Assembly: GCF_964204645.1 (NCBI RefSeq)
Contig: NC_134031.1
Coordinates: 13,370,501 to 13,434,500, forward strand
From: Tubulanus polymorphus
Taxonomy: Eukaryota; Nemertea; Palaeonemertea; Tubulaniformes; Tubulanidae
Direction of reading: 5' to 3'
Length of the DNA: 64,000 bases
Shown here one piece after another: positions 21,376 through 30,759 of the stretch. Within the stretch, counting starts at the first letter, position 1. Each line of letters begins with the position of its first letter. The position numbers were made by a program, and so were the translations under genes. The notes beneath the pieces were generated by a model that searched no databases, was not told the DNA's origin, and saw only the letters and a program-made list of their open reading frames with translations.

Positions 21376-22181
21376 AATCAAATAAAGTTCCAATTGAAAA
21401 ACTTTTACCAAATGGATTACTTGATGCAACAGATCAAGAATTAGAAGATTTAGCTATATTTTCTGATAAAGCAATAAGAGAAATTATTAGTATAAGAAAT
21501 GAAGCTGATAAAATTGCGCATGATAAAAGTATAAGAGATTTTAAAATTAGAACTTTGGAAAAAGAATTAACTAATGCAAATAAAGAAATAGAACAATTAA
21601 AATTAGATAGAGATAATAAAGTTATTGAAGAAATCGAATTTAAAAAAAGAAATGCGTATTTAGAATATAACATAGAATTACAAAAAGAAGAAATTAAATT
21701 ATTATTAAAATCATATGATTATAATATTAATAGATTAAAAGTTATTTTTAAAGAGTTAAAAATAAAACCAGATTCTGAAATATCATTGAAAGATAGAATA
21801 AAATTATTATTTAAATTAGAAGGAATAACAATTCTTTCAATTCTAACAGCTGAAACTATGTTATTTACAACAATAGGTTTAGCAATATCAAATGCTTTGA
21901 AATCTACACCTACACCCGATAAACCAGATAAACCCCCAGATAATAATAATTCTATACAAGATATAGTTAAAGATGGTTTAAAAAAATTAGCAAAATATTT
22001 ATGGGAACTATCTAAAAAATCTGCTGCAGCATTACCAGGAATTATTGCATCAATTGTTGGTTTTAAATTGAAATCTGCAGGAAACGTTATTAACTTTGCT
22101 GCTCAACATATTATTTTGTTTTTAATTACAGTTGTAAGTGCAATTATTTTTGGGTTAGTAAACATGATAACAAATAAATAA
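21376..22181 (+). pseudogene. Coiled-coil/membrane protein (ALPG-AEH family), longest duplicate
   Basis: Open from 21376 to TAA at 22179-22181 (the ATG at 21555 leaves 208 codons) but without the natural N-terminus, which remains only at 19440. Order: coiled coil (about 60 residues), short basic helix, hydrophobic ITILSILTAETMLFTTIG, linker STPTPDKPDKPPDNN, amphipathic SAAALPGIIASIVGF, and terminal AQHIILFLITVVSAIIFG. The T-to-E change (GCTGTA to GCTGAA) inside the hydrophobic segment is specific to this unit. Next to the capsid start, which follows 20 bases later. Confidence 0.65.
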
Positions 22182-22200
22182 TTAATTTTTTGTTAAATAA

Positions 22201-23449
22201 ATGAGTGGGAGTTATATCAATCCTTCTAAGAATCATAGAATATCTAATGCTATTAAAGCAGAAGGATCACATCATATAATTACTCATAACCCTTCTAATA
22301 TTAATCCTGATGAAACTTTATATGTTAGAATTCCTAGATTAACACAAAATACTTTTTATGTTCCAAATAGTATTTATTTATCAGCCGATAAAAAAGTAAC
22401 TGGTAATAATAATAATTATGTTGTTGATAATGTTGGAAGATATTTGATTAAAAAATTAACAATAAAGATCGGTCCAGAAACAGTTTTCTCATTAGATGAT
22501 TATAATTTATTTATGCATTATAAAGATTTATGGTTAACTAAAGAAAATAGAAATAATATGATATTTCAAGGAATCCAATCAGAAAACCAAAATAAATTAA
22601 GATCAGAAGCACATAATGCAATATTAACTAGTTCTATAGATAAATTGATAAAAAGTATATATGGAAGCAAATATAAAATTCCATTACACTTTGAATTGAT
22701 AAATAATAATGCACCTTTATATAAATACGCAATTCAAGAAGATGTTATATTCGAAATAACATTTGCTTCTGTTAATGAAATGTAATATCTAGCGTCAATA
22801 AAGATATGAGTTATAAATTATCGAATATATGTTTAGAATATGATACAGTAACTGATGAAAATATTTCAAGTATAATTCAAACTCAATACAATCAAGGATT
22901 TTCATTATAATATGATTATATTGATAAATTTAAAACTGTAACTATTAATGCAAATGATGAAATAAGTAATGAGAATATTAACTTCCCAAGAAGATCTATT
23001 AAAGGTATATTAATATTTTTTACCATTGCAACATATACTAATGGCGCAATAAATGTTGATAATTATTATAATCCTGAAATAACAAAAGTAGAAATAACTA
23101 TCGAAGGAATGGCAAATAAAATATTTTGTCAAGGAATGAGAATGATTGATCAATGGCCAGAAATTAGAAAACATTTTATGAATGAAAAAGTAAAATCATC
23201 TGTGAAAATTGTAATATTAATCAAATTGATTATTATACCGGTAATAAATACGCACTATGGTTAGATTTTAGAACAACAGAGGATAATTCATTACATGGTT
23301 CTGGAAAAAAACTACAGAACACTAAAGATGGAATACAATTATTCATGACAAAGAATAAAGGAATCAAAAATTTCAAAATGCACATTTATATTATATCTGA
23401 CGCGCAATTAAATATTGTAAATTCTCAATTAAATAGTGGTATGTATTAA
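22201..23449 (+). pseudogene. Double-jelly-roll major capsid protein, copy A2 (broken)
   Basis: ATG 22201 in GTTAAATAAATG. Open for 194 codons, the first jelly roll with YKIPLHFELINNNAPLY. Shifts near 22783 and a stop near 22909 break the second half, which continues with FPRRSIKGILIFF, IDQWPEIRKHF, and after another shift near 23200 the closing LHGSGKKLQN and MHIYIISDAQLNIVN. Total length about 415 codons. It contains a segment (MIFQGIQSENQNKLRSEAH) missing from A1. Main shell protein by inference; next genes are the zinc-finger protein and, opposite strand, the ATPase. Confidence 0.7.
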
Positions 23450-23481
23450 AATTTTAACTTTAATAAAAATTTATATAATAA

Positions 23482-24387
23482 ATGGAAGGAGGTAAAGTAT
23501 ATAAACATATTCCATACATCGATACACATGAAAATAATGATGGTTTATATTATGTAATACCTTGTAATATAGCTTTGATATTTGATCCTATTTTCAAAAT
23601 TTATAAAACTAAACTAATAGAAATCGATAATAATAAAAGTGGTGTTGTTGATAATTTAAGTAATGTAATTGATAATAATGTAATACCTTCTACATCTAAT
23701 AATGTAATACCTTCTACATCTAATAATGTAATACCTTCTTCATCTAATAATGTAATACCTTCTACATCTAATAATGTAATACCTTCTACATCTAATAATG
23801 TAATACCTTCTACATCTAATAATCTAATACCTTCTACATCTTATAATGTAATACCTTCTACATCTAATAATGAAATAATATTAAATATTAGTGAAAATAG
23901 AAATTATTGTGATTATTGTAAAGGTGAATTTTCAAACGCTCCATCAAATTGGAATAAACATATGAATACAAAGGTACATATTACTAATGTAATAGAACGT
24001 GTTGGTTTAAGAGAATTTAGAGAACACCCATTTATATATGTTACAAAGTTTGTTTCAAATAAAAAAGTAAATGGTAAAGAATTATATGAAGATTTATTAT
24101 TAGCAACACCTAATAAAGATGAATTAGATTTAACCGATGCTAATAAAATATTAGGAGCAAACATTGTAAATGAAATATTAGAGGCAAACACTAAGAAAGA
24201 TGATAATGAAAATATAGTTACAGGAAATCGTATTGATAATAAAGATTCTATGAAACATAAAGTAGAAAATAATGATAAATTTGATTGGATGAATAAGCAT
24301 AACAATAAAACAATTGTAATCTCAGTAATAATTTTGAACCTTTATTATTCTTTAATTTATTCATATATTAATCATGTAATTCAGTAG
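23482..24387 (+). CDS. Zinc-finger protein with NNVIPSTS repeats
   Basis: Intact, 301 codons, ATG in TATATAATAAATGG. Four parts: a folded N-terminus (HIPYIDTHENNDGLYYVIP); nine near-perfect 8-residue repeats NNVIPSTS coded by a 24-base unit (about 23683-23872); one C2H2-type finger YCDYCKGEFSNAPSNWNKHM (C-x2-C, then H near MNTKVH); and a C-terminal hydrophobic segment TIVISVIILNLYYSLIY. The repeat suggests a flexible spacer, perhaps a stalk. The last 20 bases overlap the ATPase gene 3' end on the other strand. No counterpart seen in A1 or B. Function unknown; spike, anchor or DNA-linked protein are all possible. Confidence 0.6.
   Translation: MEGGKVYKHIPYIDTHENNDGLYYVIPCNIALIFDPIFKIYKTKLIEIDNNKSGVVDNLSNVIDNNVIPSTSNNVIPSTSNNVIPSSSNNVIPSTSNNVIPSTSNNVIPSTSNNLIPSTSYNVIPSTSNNEIILNISENRNYCDYCKGEFSNAPSNWNKHMNTKVHITNVIERVGLREFREHPFIYVTKFVSNKKVNGKELYEDLLLATPNKDELDLTDANKILGANIVNEILEANTKKDDNENIVTGNRIDNKDSMKHKVENNDKFDWMNKHNNKTIVISVIILNLYYSLIYSYINHVIQ
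23683..23872 (+). repeat. 24-bp minisatellite inside the zinc-finger gene
   Basis: About eight copies of AATAATGTAATACCTTCTAC followed by ATCT, each coding NNVIPSTS; single changes give NNVIPSSS, NNLIPSTS and YNVIPSTS. Confidence 0.85.
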
Positions 24388-24895
24388 GTATAATTTGATT
24401 TTCTTCCAATGATTGTTGCATAGATTTTCTATCTTTATTGTAGAATAAAACTAGAAATCTTATATTCTCCCTAAAGTCTTTAACAATTGAATTATATTTT
24501 TGATTTAAAACCCATGTTGTTATCCCAAAATGTCTCCCAGAGAAAGCTAAATAGCATAACTCACTTTCTCTAACTTTTGAATCATGTAAATTTGCGCAAT
24601 CATCTATAATGAATAATGTATTTGATCCTTTATAAGTATCAATTGCTATTTTTATACAATTATCTAAATTTTCTTTTACTGTTTTAGGATCTAATATAAT
24701 AAACTTTTTTATTTTAACTATATCCCTATTATATGTTTTATTCATTTCATGAGTAGGACAGAATAATATTATATTATCAAAATTATTCTTATAAATAGTT
24801 TCTAACAAATCTAATATGAAATGTGTTTTACCACAGTTTGTTACCCCAGTTATTAACATATTATGCGGTTCAAATATAAATAAATCTTTATTCAT
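24368..24895 (-). CDS. A32-like genome-packaging ATPase, copy A2, C-terminus missing
   Basis: 175 codons. Start ATG in GAATAAATG overlaps the integrase stop by 8 bases, as in A3. Walker A GVTNCGKTHFILDLLE (about residues 16-31), Walker B TLFIIDDC (about residue 88), SGRHFGITTWVLNQ sensor-like region, then ends at LHD. A1 keeps about 30 more residues, so the end has been lost where this gene now meets the zinc-finger gene tail to tail. HerA/FtsK-superfamily packaging motor by motif and context. Confidence 0.7.
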   Translation of the reverse strand: MNKDLFIFEPHNMLITGVTNCGKTHFILDLLETIYKNNFDNIILFCPTHEMNKTYNRDIVKIKKFIILDPKTVKENLDNCIKIAIDTYKGSNTLFIIDDCANLHDSKVRESELCYLAFSGRHFGITTWVLNQKYNSIVKDFRENIRFLVLFYNKDRKSMQQSLEENQIIPTELHD

Positions 24896-25980
24896 TTATT
24901 CTTTTAATTTTACTAGATAAAATCCATTGATTAAATTTATCATCATATCCTTTATATTTCACCAAAGAATACTTTTTTCCTTTAAGAGTTTTTGTTTTCA
25001 ATACTTTTTCTATTTTGTATTCTATTTCATCTGGATTTGGTACAAGTGATAATTCTTGTTCATAGAAATAACCTAATATTTCTTCATCTTTTAGATCTTC
25101 TAATTTATAAACAAATGGTTTAGTTAATATTATCTTTTTAATCTTGAATATTTCTTCTGTAAAACTTGGGGTATAATCTTTATACAATGTTTTTCTATAT
25201 TTAGATATTCTAACATGTTGTCCAATTTTAAATTTAGGTTCTCCAAAATCATGTGTAACAAACGCACCATATGAATTATTCCAAACTATTTCTGAATTAT
25301 ATTCTTTTCTAGCTTGTATAGGTTTCATATTTATAGAACTATGTTTAGAATTATTATAACCTTTCACTAAATCATCTAATACATCGATATATTTATATGT
25401 TTTATTAGCAGTAAAATATTTCCACATTCTAGATTTCAATGTTTTATTAAATCTTTCTATAATAGATGCTTTTTTATCTGAGTGTGTTGAAAAATAATCT
25501 ACATCGTTATCAGATAATAGTTTTTTAAAAATGTTTATTATAGAATTCCTTACCTTCATCAAATTGTATCTTATCTGGAATAGCTTCTTCAAATATTGAT
25601 TTAAAAGCATTTGTCACTTCTATACCAGTTTTATTTTTGATTGGAATTGACCATGCGTATCTACTGAATATATCCATAACATTTAATATCCAGAAATATC
25701 CTTTGTTGTGTTCTTCTAAGTTCTTCATGTCAATTAAATCTGCTTGCCATTGTTGATCGATATATGAAACCATAACTTTTCTTGTTAAATAAGTTTTATC
25801 CATTTTCTTGTGGATTTGATATGTTGGTTGATTTTGTAACCATGATTTTAACTCACTATATTTTATATTACCATTTTCCTTATCAGATTTAATTTTATCC
25901 CATAATTCTGAAACGTTAGAATATGATACTTCACTTTCTGGGTTATAATATAAATCTCTTAAATATTGTTCTTTTTTCAT
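24888..25980 (-). pseudogene. Polinton-type integrase, copy A2 (one frameshift)
   Basis: Start at 25980 (MKKEQYLRDLYYNPES). N-terminal half 25980-25525, C-terminal half 25610-24888; one shift near 25550. Catalytic Asp in QADLIDM, second Asp in IQFDEGKEFYNKHF, Glu in ASIIERFNKTLKSRMW. C-terminal SH3-like part (EPKFKIGQHVRISKYRK) and chromodomain (IEYKIEKVLKTKTLKG, SLVKYKGYDDKFNQWI). Full triad kept, unlike A3. Its 3' end overlaps the ATPase start. Confidence 0.8.
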
Positions 25981-25986
25981 CTTATT

Positions 25987-26358
25987 TTAATACATTAATA
26001 ATAATTTAGATTTAGTTTCAATGGCTTTGTGATTTGACTTATTTTCTGGTATAATAGGTTTATTATCATTGGAATCATCTTTATCATCAGATTTGAATTT
26101 TGATTTATATATTACACCGGATAATATAATAATTGCGATTAACCCAATTGTAATATATAAGTAATTATGAGATTCAGCTGTGCTGAATCAATCAGATGGA
26201 TTATTATTTGAATCAATATCAGATAATTTCTGTGATTCATTTATATCAGTTAATTTCTTTTTCTTAGCTTTTTTTTATTCCGCAGATCTTTTTCCCAACT
26301 CCTTTGCCCACTGTATTTGTTTTTCAGATCGAACCTTTTTCTTAACATCATCACTCAT
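25987..26358 (-). pseudogene. Small one-pass membrane protein (W-LG-KK family), copy A2
   Basis: ATG 26358 in AAATAAATGAGTGATG, overlapping the YSKLC stop. QWAKELGKRSAE is followed by a TAA that replaces a Tyr-like codon of A1, then basic helix, polar linker and a hydrophobic helix around YITIGLIAIIILSGVIY. Ends near 25987 just before the integrase start. The same gene in A3 is the one hit by element B. Confidence 0.55.
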
Positions 26359-26959
26359 TTATTTTAGTTAATTTTTGTTCTGATTCATTTTCTGTTTCGC
26401 TGTTTGGTTGTAGTACATCTGTTTCGTTCTCACCTGATTTGTTTTCCATAGGTTTGATATTCGAAAATGTTATGACGCCAGTAGAAATTAATATCATAAC
26501 CGATCCTAATTGGAATGAAGCATATCCAACCCATTTTTGTAATTCAGTCATAACTAAGTAGTCATTTTTCAAATCACTATATAATTTATTTTCATCATCA
26601 ATTGGTATTAACTGGTTACATAACTTAGAATAACATTTGACAATACCATCTGAAATAGAATCATTTATTCTAGCTAATCTAGCTTCTTCATAAATCTTAA
26701 AATATTTTATTACTATATCTGGTTTCATAGCATCTAATTCTTGAAAAGTAATAGTCTTAGTTAAAAATTGTTTAGATTTCCCGCCAGGAATTAGTAATTC
26801 AAGATGGTGTTTACAATATAAATAGTATTCATAATCTATATTGTTATTAACTTGAATATTATTTTCAATTTTGGTCGGAATATCCTTATTATCACTAATA
26901 CCTAAATCATCTAATGTTTTTTCAATGCTGGTATTATTCTTACTCGATTTCTTTGACAT
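26351..26959 (-). CDS. YSKLC-family conserved virion-module protein, copy A2
   Basis: Intact, 202 codons, ATG in CTAATATAAATG. Contains EKTLDDLGIS, LARINDSISDGIVKCYSKLC, then hydrophobic ASFQLGSVMILISTGVITF and an acidic tail. About four fifths of residues agree with the A3 copy. An intact frame in a decayed element may reflect recent insertion or chance. Function unknown. Confidence 0.7.
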   Translation of the reverse strand: MSKKSSKNNTSIEKTLDDLGISDNKDIPTKIENNIQVNNNIDYEYYLYCKHHLELLIPGGKSKQFLTKTITFQELDAMKPDIVIKYFKIYEEARLARINDSISDGIVKCYSKLCNQLIPIDDENKLYSDLKNDYLVMTELQKWVGYASFQLGSVMILISTGVITFSNIKPMENKSGENETDVLQPNSETENESEQKLTKINE

Positions 26960-27206
26960 TTATATTAGAGAAATTTAATAAGAAAAATATTATAAGTATT
27001 ATAAAATGATACCAGTATCTCTTTAGATTAATACTAGCTTAGTTAAAGGTAAAGAATTTTAGTATTAGTTATTGTTTTTTTAGTATTTTTTATTTGTGAT
27101 ATAAAGTATTCTTTTTTGAAAAGAAAATATTAAAAAAACAATAACTAATACTAGCTAGTTGAAGATATGTAATTTTTAATACTTTTTCTTAAAAATCTAT
27201 TATTCT
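26960..27206. other. Intergenic region with a 30-bp-arm hairpin
   Basis: Arms 27060-27089 and 27124-27153 (TAGTATTAGTTATTGTTTTT and complement) with one mismatch and a 34-base loop, flanked by CTAGCTAG. Located between YSKLC and HNH genes, which point the same way. Could be a terminator for HNH, a promoter or a replication structure. Confidence 0.6.
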
Positions 27207-27873
27207 TTAACCACTCATTAAAGACTCAACGTATTGTTCATTATTCGGATCATTGTTCCATTGATCAATAAATTTCTTTGCCTTTCTTAACTGTTCTAAA
27301 TATAACTGTAAATCTAGTTTATTAGATTTGATTTGATTTTCTTTCTTTTTAAGAGGTCTTAAATTTTTCCAATTCCAAATAAGTTTTTTTATTGTATTCA
27401 TCATTCATGTTAAATTTAGATATTGGTAACGTATGATCAATATGAAAATAATCTCCATAATTATCTATATTCATTTGACTATCGAATTGAAATATAATCC
27501 ATGATTTGAGAAATTCATCTGAACAACCCAACAAATTAGATGGTGTTTCTGAATGTGTTTCTTTGTTGAATAATTGTGTTAATCTAGATCTTAAGCATTG
27601 TTTCAATCTAAAATTAAGATCTGTTTGATATCTTTCTCTCATATATTCTGCCATATAATAATTATGATGTTCTATATTATCTTCTCGATATTGTTTGGTA
27701 TATAGTTTAGTGCAAGTTTTACAGCAATATTGAAAACCATCTTTGCTAATCTTGCGCTTACTAAATTCTGTAAATGGTTTATCTAATTCACACTTAGAAC
27801 ACTTCTTGTAGTATATATTTATAACACCAGTGTTATTTGTAATATTGATAGTTTGTGGTTGTTCTGGTTCCAT
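27207..27873 (-). pseudogene. HNH endonuclease, copy A2 (one frameshift)
   Basis: ATG 27873 in TATAATAAATGG. Zinc-ribbon-like CSKCELDKPFTEF with a second pair CCKTC, a long helical middle (LKQCLRSRLTQLFN), the HNH motif HIDHTLPISKF near 27430 and, after a shift near 27380, WNWKNLRPLKKKENQIKSNK. The A3 copy is intact. HNH proteins of this build cut DNA; in a Polinton a role in genome resolution, homing or host attack are all possible. It is the outermost large gene at this end of both A2 and A3. Confidence 0.7.
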
Positions 27874-28009
27874 TTATTATACGTATTTTTTTGCTAAATT
27901 GGTTAATATTTTAGAATCCTCTACCATTTCTTCGACCAACGTCATCCTTTTTCATTCCTCGTTGCTTTTGATAAGTCATTTCGATTCCTTGATATCTAAA
28001 TCATACCAA

Positions 28010-28345
28010 TTACAATACCCGCGTCACATGCGGGCATACAGGAGCGCTTTTGCTTAATGCGCATGTGTTAATCATAATTATATATTCATTCTATAAATTC
28101 TGTAAAATAGAAACAACACATGCGTTACATGCGTCACATGCGGCCATTGATGTCCGGTTTTGCTTAATGCACATGTGTTAATCATAATTATATATTCATT
28201 CTGTAAAATAGAAACAACTGAACATAGAAAATTCAAACGCATTCATGTCCCCGTCACATGCGTTACATGTGTCAGTCACATGCGGCTATTTATGACCGGT
28301 TTTGCTTAATGCGCATGCGCTAATCATAATTATATATTCATTATG
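28010..28345. repeat. About 115-bp direct repeats near the A2 right end
   Basis: Three units, each with GTCACATGCGG, CTTTTGCTTAATGC-CATG and TAATCATAATTATATATTCA in order. The same units lie near the A3 left end (41350-41630). Rich in CATGCG and ACATGCGTC; no ORF. Confidence 0.75.
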
Positions 28346-28553
28346 CAAATAGATACGACCGAACATAGAACATTCACCAAGTAGATTTACACAATACATT
28401 ATACAAGTATGTTCAGTCGTTTCTTCCAATACATCATTTGATTTCTATAAATACAATTTATAATTACAAACATTTTTTCAATTGCCGGTAAATATTTAAC
28501 TACATCAACAAATGTTAAACTTAATCATTGGAGTCTTAATGTTTTTGAAATTC

Positions 28554-28720
28554 TTATATAGTTTCTTCGTTGATCTTTTGGTGTTTCTTGTGCCAATCTC
28601 TATTGGTTCGATATCCATTGCTGTTGATTCCTCAGTCAGAAAGAGTATCTTAAGTTTCTCTATCGCGTCTTGATGCGTATGACGTTTTATTAATCTAAAA
28701 GATATGAACGGTAACTCTAG
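28554..28720 (-). pseudogene. Conserved short reading frame, copy A2
   Basis: Matches 40965-41138 (A3) at the codon level: IEKLKILFLTEESTAMDI is shared. An 8-base deletion shifts the end here. No plausible ATG at the beginning; a possible 3' splice site (ATCTTTTAG) lies inside. Probably part of a small early gene at the end of the element. Confidence 0.45.
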
Positions 28721-28989
28721 CTATCTAAAAGATATACTAAATACGCTTAAATATATCTAAAGGTTTCATATTTAATAGCCCTAATAACTACAAAAACAAT
28801 TCTTACATTTAGATTTAGAATTGTAAACTATAAACTCCTAATTGCGTTTCGAGAGAGAATATCCTAAACGTTATGTTACATCGTCTATTCAGTTCCGGTG
28901 CGATTTCGAAATGAACACGTCGTCGATTATGCCACGTCATCTAGTTCCGGTACACCTTCTAGAATGTTCTACGCGTTTGCAGTATTATG
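28721..28989. other. Subterminal region of A2 matching A3
   Basis: Reverse complement of 40700-40960 with few changes (CGCGTAGAACATTCTAGAAG, CTAGATGACGTGGCATAATC, CCGGAACTGAATAGACG). Holds a GTAAGA/GTAAGT splice-donor-like site about 120-130 bases before the short reading frame. No ORF. Confidence 0.6.
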
Positions 28990-29068
28990 GATATTGAAAA
29001 ATATGGATAAATATGGATATTGAAATAATGTTTAAAATATATCTATCTATCTATTCTATAATAGCTCG
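28990..29068 (-). repeat. Right terminal inverted repeat of A2
   Basis: Reverse complement begins CGAGCTATTATAGAATAGA and follows the left repeat (11361) for about 50-60 bases before decaying into ATGGATATTG repeats. Confidence 0.75.
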
Positions 29069-29142
29069 TTAATTACTCGTTACTTTTATATTGAATAATC
29101 TATCAATTTATATGTTATTCATATATATAAATATTTTAAGAG

Positions 29143-29335
29143 TAATAGGGGTTTAGTTGGTTCAGGTTAAAGGTTGAATGGTCGAGTTCATTAAAAACAA
29201 ATATTAAAAGCAATTTAAAACTATAATATATTTTCATAGCCGTGTGTATTTTAGTTAAATAATAGAATAATTATTATCATTTGAATATATTTGATTATAT
29301 GAATTTGTGTATTGTAAATGAATCAATTGGTCGCG
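29143..29335. repeat. Half palindrome at the right end of A2
   Basis: Same as the outer arm of the palindromes at 10987 and 39990 (TAATAGGGGTTTAGTTGG ... TCATAGCCGTGTGTATTTT ... CAATTGGTCGCG) but it stops at the centre of symmetry, where unrelated DNA with a GPCR frame begins. Confidence 0.75.
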
Positions 29336-29342
29336 GATGTAA

Positions 29343-30239
29343 ATACATCCATCATGCCGATTACAAACCGTTTCATCTGAATCTGTATCTACAGGTCACG
29401 ATTTACGTTATTTTTTTAGCATTGCCATCTTCGGTTTCGGTACAAATTTACTGTCTTTTATCATTCTCAACAAAGAACATTCAAACAACACCAGTATATT
29501 TTATTTGAGATGTTTGGCTATTGCTGACATGTTTATTTGTATTTCTTATATTGTATTTGACTTTCAGTATCGGCAATACAGTCACACATTGTTACTGGAC
29601 ATGACCGCTGAAATAAACCATGTTATGAAACGCATGTATTCATACACTCAACATATTCGAATTCTGTTTTCAGACACTAGTGATCTGATTACATTGCTAA
29701 TAGCCATAGATAGATATATCATTGTTTGTTGGCCTCTGAAAGCTGTTAGAATCATAAGTATGAATAGAAGTTACATATGCATCACCTTTGTTGTGATAAT
29801 CATATTTTGTGATCAAACTAGAAATTATTTCAAGTATTATACTCGCCGTTCCATTTATCCATGCACTGGACACGAGCGATGGACTCAGAAGTTGACTCCA
29901 TTCGGTAAAAACAAATATTTGAGATATTATGAGGTTTTTGTTTCCGCTCCTATATTTACTATTATCCCAACAGTACTAGTAGTTCTGATAACTATCCGAT
30001 TGATTTTCACATTACGACGCGCTGGAGCGGCGAGAAAAACCATGTCAACAAATAATCAAACTTCTAATAGCAGCAGTAGTGAACGTAGTTTAACTATGAC
30101 ACTAATTCTCATATCATGTTTCTATTTGCTTAAAAAAGCAGTAAGTCACAGAGTCGTAATAATAAATCTGATCTTAACACTAAATGGTAAAATTGGTAAA
30201 GGCTCCTGTAATAATAGTCCAAATACAAAATATAGTTAG
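29343..30239 (+). pseudogene. Rhodopsin-class GPCR fragment (peptide-receptor-like)
   Basis: Open frame from 29343 to TAG 30237-30239, without a good start. TM1 region FGFGTNLLSFIIL, TM2 LRCLAIADMFICISYIV, TM3 end LITLLIAIDRYIIVCWPLKA with the DRY motif, TM4 ICITFVVIIIFC, TM5 IFTIIPTVLVVLITIRLIF, a Ser/Asn-rich third loop and the beginning of TM6 (TMTLILISCFYLL). It then turns into unrelated sequence near 30130, where GCAGTAAGTC resembles a splice donor; no TM7 or NPxxY is seen. Pattern is that of FMRFamide-type or other neuropeptide receptors. Either an exon of a host gene or a truncated copy. Its left edge coincides with the palindrome centre. Confidence 0.6.
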
Positions 30240-30759
30240 AATGATGGTAGCATCTTGTAATTTCGTCATTTATTGTGCCTCGCCGCACCGCTTTCGAAAT
30301 CAACTGAAGAGGATGATTTCCATTAGACGAAATTGTGACTAAAATAACTTAAAGAAAAGGAAACATACCCCTTGATTCTTGATCATTGTTCATCATTTAT
30401 TGATCATGATTATTCAGTGGCAATGTGAAACAAAGGACCGCATACCTTAACCGCGTGTCAAAACATTTGCAAATAAATTGCCCATGGGCAAAGTGTGGTT
30501 TACCTTGAAAGCTAGAGGTTGTCTGGAGTAAGGGCATTGCTTGAAAAATCATTGTAATTCGTGACTTCAAAGATCCACAGTTTATATTGTATTTTATCTT
30601 TCTTAAAGAATTATTTTGAAGTCAAATAAGACCAAAGATATACATTTTTTTGTGGTCCACGTCCAAAAGTTTGTAGGGTACAGGTAGGCACGGCAGGGAA
30701 ACTATTTTATATTTTCAAAAAAATATGTTAAATTTAATATGAAAAAAAAATATTCAAAT
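30240..30759. other. Unannotated DNA after the GPCR fragment
   Basis: No ORF or repeat that I can support in these 520 bases. Confidence 0.4.

Larger units (their letters stand above)
19913..22343 (+). repeat. Tandem amplification of the coiled-coil/capsid gene junction
   Basis: A unit of 991 bases (20381-21371) made of the C-terminal part of the coiled-coil gene plus the first 48 codons of the capsid gene is followed by a second unit of about 971 bases (21372-22342) and preceded by a partial one (19913-20380). The join is the same each time: CCTAGATTAAC of the capsid gene runs into TTAAATCAAATAAAG of the coiled-coil gene. Units differ by few bases: an 18-base deletion removes KEKDDL codons in the last, and TCA became TAA at 20919-20921 in the middle one. 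The identical join shows unequal crossing-over after one founding rearrangement. Confidence 0.85.
10987..29335. mobile_element. Polinton-type element A2, nearly complete
   Basis: AT-rich, about 17.7 kb between inverted repeats (11361 and 29068), 18.3 kb with the outer palindromic sequence. Left block on plus strand: polymerase B, OB-fold, penton-like, small, VGY, GGGFLF, VLGVLG, large virion protein, coiled-coil protein, capsid protein, zinc-finger protein. Right block on minus strand: HNH, YSKLC, small membrane, integrase, ATPase. The blocks meet tail to tail at 24368-24387. Almost every gene has at least one break, so the copy is fossil, but gene borders are clear. Nearly all starts have a TAAATG or TAATAAATG context. 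Confidence 0.85.

Noticed and set aside
28010-28345. CRISPR-like array
   Set aside because: Units are about 115 bases and similar throughout, without unique spacers, in a eukaryotic context.
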